Below are positions 62,362-64,000 of a DNA stretch of 64,000 nucleotides, in pieces. How positions within the stretch are numbered: position 1 is the first letter of the stretch; every line of letters starts with the position of its first letter. The stretch spans positions 1 to 64,000 of the forward strand of contig CAUYUA010000228.1 of NCBI GenBank assembly GCA_963575675.1. The letters run 5' to 3'. The stretch comes from CAUYUA01 sp963575675 (GTDB taxonomy: Bacteria > Pseudomonadota > Alphaproteobacteria > Azospirillales > Azospirillaceae). Below the pieces are notes generated by a model. That model was not told the DNA's origin and made no database searches. It was given only the letters and a program-made list of their open reading frames with translations. The position numbers and the translations under genes are program-made.

Positions 62362-63413
62362 CGCGTCCCTCCCGCTTGTCGATTCACAAACACTCCCATT
62401 TGATCCCCAGAAGTCGAGGGCGCAGCCGTTTGGTCGGGTAAACGACGATCATTCGTGCGCAGCAAATCAATCGGACGCGCTTCCATCGTCGGACGCCCTC
62501 CCGTTGTCACTGAACGTGTGGCGGAAGAAGTCACATCGCCTCCCGATGACCGAGCAGTCTGCGACGCGCCGCCGGCTCGAACATTCACTGAGGTTGAAGA
62601 TGACCGGACTCCACCGGATGACGCGGCGCCATGAGAATTCGGCGCGACGCCGTGAGAAGCAATATTCGATGCAGAATAATTATGTCCCGTGCGCGGCGCA
62701 GTAATAACAGGCCTCGGCGTTGCTGGACCATTGCCCGGAGGCACCACGGCCGGGTTTACCAGATTGGCCGCACGTGAAGCCGCCAAATTAAACGGGCTGC
62801 CAACACCGACCACAACGGGGCGCGGCAAAGCGGGCGTTGAAACCGCAGCAACATTGCCGCGCCTGGATCCAGCGGCGCCTGCCGCCGTTGCAACAGTAGT
62901 AGAAGACGCAGCGCCGGATTTCGTCGCCGCAGCCGATGACGCCACAACCGGAGCAGAAGGACATCCCGCCGTTGAGCCGGCTCCCCCCGCTGATGCGCCG
63001 GAGGCCGCATTTGAACGCGCTCCAACCTGAGGCGTCGTGGTTTGAGAGCGGGATGGTTTCCCGTTCACACAACCTACTCCCGGCCCGCCCGGCGCAGGCT
63101 GCACATTACGCACCATCACGGGTCGCCCATTTTCATCCAACGGACGCATCGGAATGGCGTCGATCGCGGCAAATTGATAATTTCCGGTCAGACGCAACGG
63201 CAAATGTTGACCAACCAATTGCTCCAGTCGAGTGGGTTCGTTCAAAAAGCTCCATTCCGCCTTCAAAACCTGAATTGCTTCGTGTTCGCTTGTGATCTTC
63301 CGTTTGAGAACCGCCAATTGCTCTTCCAGTCCCTGAACGCGATAACTGGTGTTGAACACCATGCCGCCGGCGATCGTAATTAGGCCGAGCCAGAATAAAA
63401 TTGATTTACGCAT
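62358..63413 (-). CDS. ftsL: FtsL-like division protein with long low-complexity tail
   Basis: About 351 aa. Position between rsmH and ftsI, a membrane segment at about residues 4-22 (ILFWLGLITIAGGMVF) and a short coiled coil after it (EEQLAVLKRKITSEHEAIQV, then EWSFLNEPTRLEQL) identify FtsL, which is normally only about 100 aa. Residues 110-330 are an Ala/Ser/Gly/Thr/Pro/Val-rich, probably disordered stretch in the periplasm, with two Cys. The start ATG 63413 overlaps the rsmH stop (TGATG); GTG 63416 is an alternative. Confidence 0.88.
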   Translation of the reverse strand: MRKSILFWLGLITIAGGMVFNTSYRVQGLEEQLAVLKRKITSEHEAIQVLKAEWSFLNEPTRLEQLVGQHLPLRLTGNYQFAAIDAIPMRPLDENGRPVMVRNVQPAPGGPGVGCVNGKPSRSQTTTPQVGARSNAASGASAGGAGSTAGCPSAPVVASSAAATKSGAASSTTVATAAGAAGSRRGNVAAVSTPALPRPVVVGVGSPFNLAASRAANLVNPAVVPPGNGPATPRPVITAPRTGHNYSASNIASHGVAPNSHGAASSGGVRSSSTSVNVRAGGASQTARSSGGDVTSSATRSVTTGGRPTMEARPIDLLRTNDRRLPDQTAAPSTSGDQMGVFVNRQAGGTR

Positions 63414-64000
63414 CACTCGGTCTCCTCATTCGGCAATAAACCGTCTGCCGCCCATAAAACATTCGCCCCCACAACCGCCGCTGTTCGCACCGCCGCTGTT
63501 CGTTCGGCAACCCGCAACCGCGCCGAACGCGCTCGCGGATTGGCCGCCGTTTCGGCGGCGCTCGGGGTGATTGGTCTGCGATGAATCAGGCGCAACGTCG
63601 GTTCTTGACGCAAAGGGCGCAACGGCGCCGGACAATGACGAGACGGTTCTGCGACTTGCCCTGCCCGCTCGCGAAAAAATGTTTTCACGATGCGGTCTTC
63701 CAACGAGTGAAACGACACCACAGCCAAACGTCCCCCTGGTCGCAACAAACGCTCGGCCGCATCTAAAACACGCCGCAACTGCCCCAGTTCGTCATTGACC
63801 AGAAGACGCAATCCCTGAAATGTGCGAGTGGCGGGATCGATTCCGTCTCGACTGCGCGGGACCGCCGATCGCACGATTTCCGACAATCGCCATGTGCGCT
63901 CTATCGGCGCTTCGCGCCGCGCGGCGACGATCGCCCGCGCCACTCGCCGCGCATGCCGCTCTTCTCCCAAATAAAACAGGGCGTCGGCTAATTCTTCCTC
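63413..64000 (-). CDS. rsmH: 16S rRNA m4C1402 methyltransferase RsmH, C-terminal part
   Basis: The 3' end of rsmH (mraW); the gene starts beyond the right edge. The visible 195 codons hold LADALFYLGEERHARRVARAIV, TRTFQGLRLLVNDELGQL, LRPGGRLAVVSFHSLEDRIVK and the C-terminal NPRARSARLRVAERT. It N4-methylates C1402 of 16S rRNA and is the usual first or second gene of dcw clusters. It overlaps ftsL by one base in TGATG. Confidence 0.97.
   Translation of the reverse strand, partial: EEELADALFYLGEERHARRVARAIVAARREAPIERTWRLSEIVRSAVPRSRDGIDPATRTFQGLRLLVNDELGQLRRVLDAAERLLRPGGRLAVVSFHSLEDRIVKTFFRERAGQVAEPSRHCPAPLRPLRQEPTLRLIHRRPITPSAAETAANPRARSARLRVAERTAAVRTAAVVGANVLWAADGLLPNEETE

Noticed and set aside
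1..64000. Transposase, integrase, prophage or tRNA/rRNA genes
   Set aside because: None was recognised on either strand, including in the longer intergenic gaps.

Overview
The window comes from a Gram-negative bacterium, most probably an alphaproteobacterium. The evidence is the order rsmH-ftsL-ftsI-murE-murF-mraY-murD-ftsW-murG-murC-murB-ddl-ftsQ-ftsA-ftsZ-lpxC-bamD-recN on one strand, the dsbA-smc pair, a long FtsZ (571 aa), a DUF29 protein and an etfBA-hbd locus. lpxC, bamD and a heptosyltransferase-like gene show an LPS-bearing outer membrane, and MurE carries the DNPR motif of meso-diaminopimelate-adding enzymes. Genus cannot be read from the sequence.

Positions 1-7940 hold the 5' part of a giant repetitive protein gene on the minus strand that runs off the left edge. 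It contains at least four near-identical 1542-bp (514-codon) tandem units, each built from fifteen smaller repeats. The long plus-strand open frames here are antisense shadows. After an approximately 820-bp AT-rich gap come smc and a dsbA-like gene (minus), a DUF29 gene (minus), metF (minus), an ABC-F ATPase (plus) and thiC behind a TPP riboswitch (minus).

From 19.5 to 25.5 kb a minus-strand block encodes a small secreted orphan, a multi-PAS cytoplasmic histidine kinase, a REC-DUF3369-HD-GYP response regulator and an NhaD/CitMHS-type antiporter. From 25.9 to 29.5 kb the plus strand carries etfB-etfA-hbd (acyl-CoA/hydroxybutyryl-CoA metabolism), then an RsbW-like kinase and an RsbV-like STAS protein. 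From 29.6 to 35.6 kb a minus-strand operon encodes a Gld-type ABC exporter (ATPase, permease, GldG-like, DUF4340), followed past a strong hairpin by a SUMF1-fold protein. A GT9 glycosyltransferase (plus) and a CPA1 cation/proton antiporter (minus) follow.

From 39 kb to the right edge lies recN-bamD-lpxC-ftsZ and the division and cell wall (dcw) cluster. Between rsmH and ddl most junctions overlap as ATGA/TGATG, so translation is probably coupled. These genes make UDP-MurNAc-pentapeptide and lipid II (MurB-F, Ddl, MraY, MurG) and the divisome (FtsL, I, W, Q, A, Z). ftsZ is set apart by approximately 700-790-bp non-coding stretches on both sides. FtsL (about 350 aa) and FtsI (753 aa) carry long low-complexity extensions. 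Several gene ends carry unusually long, near-perfect palindromic hairpins that look like bidirectional terminators.
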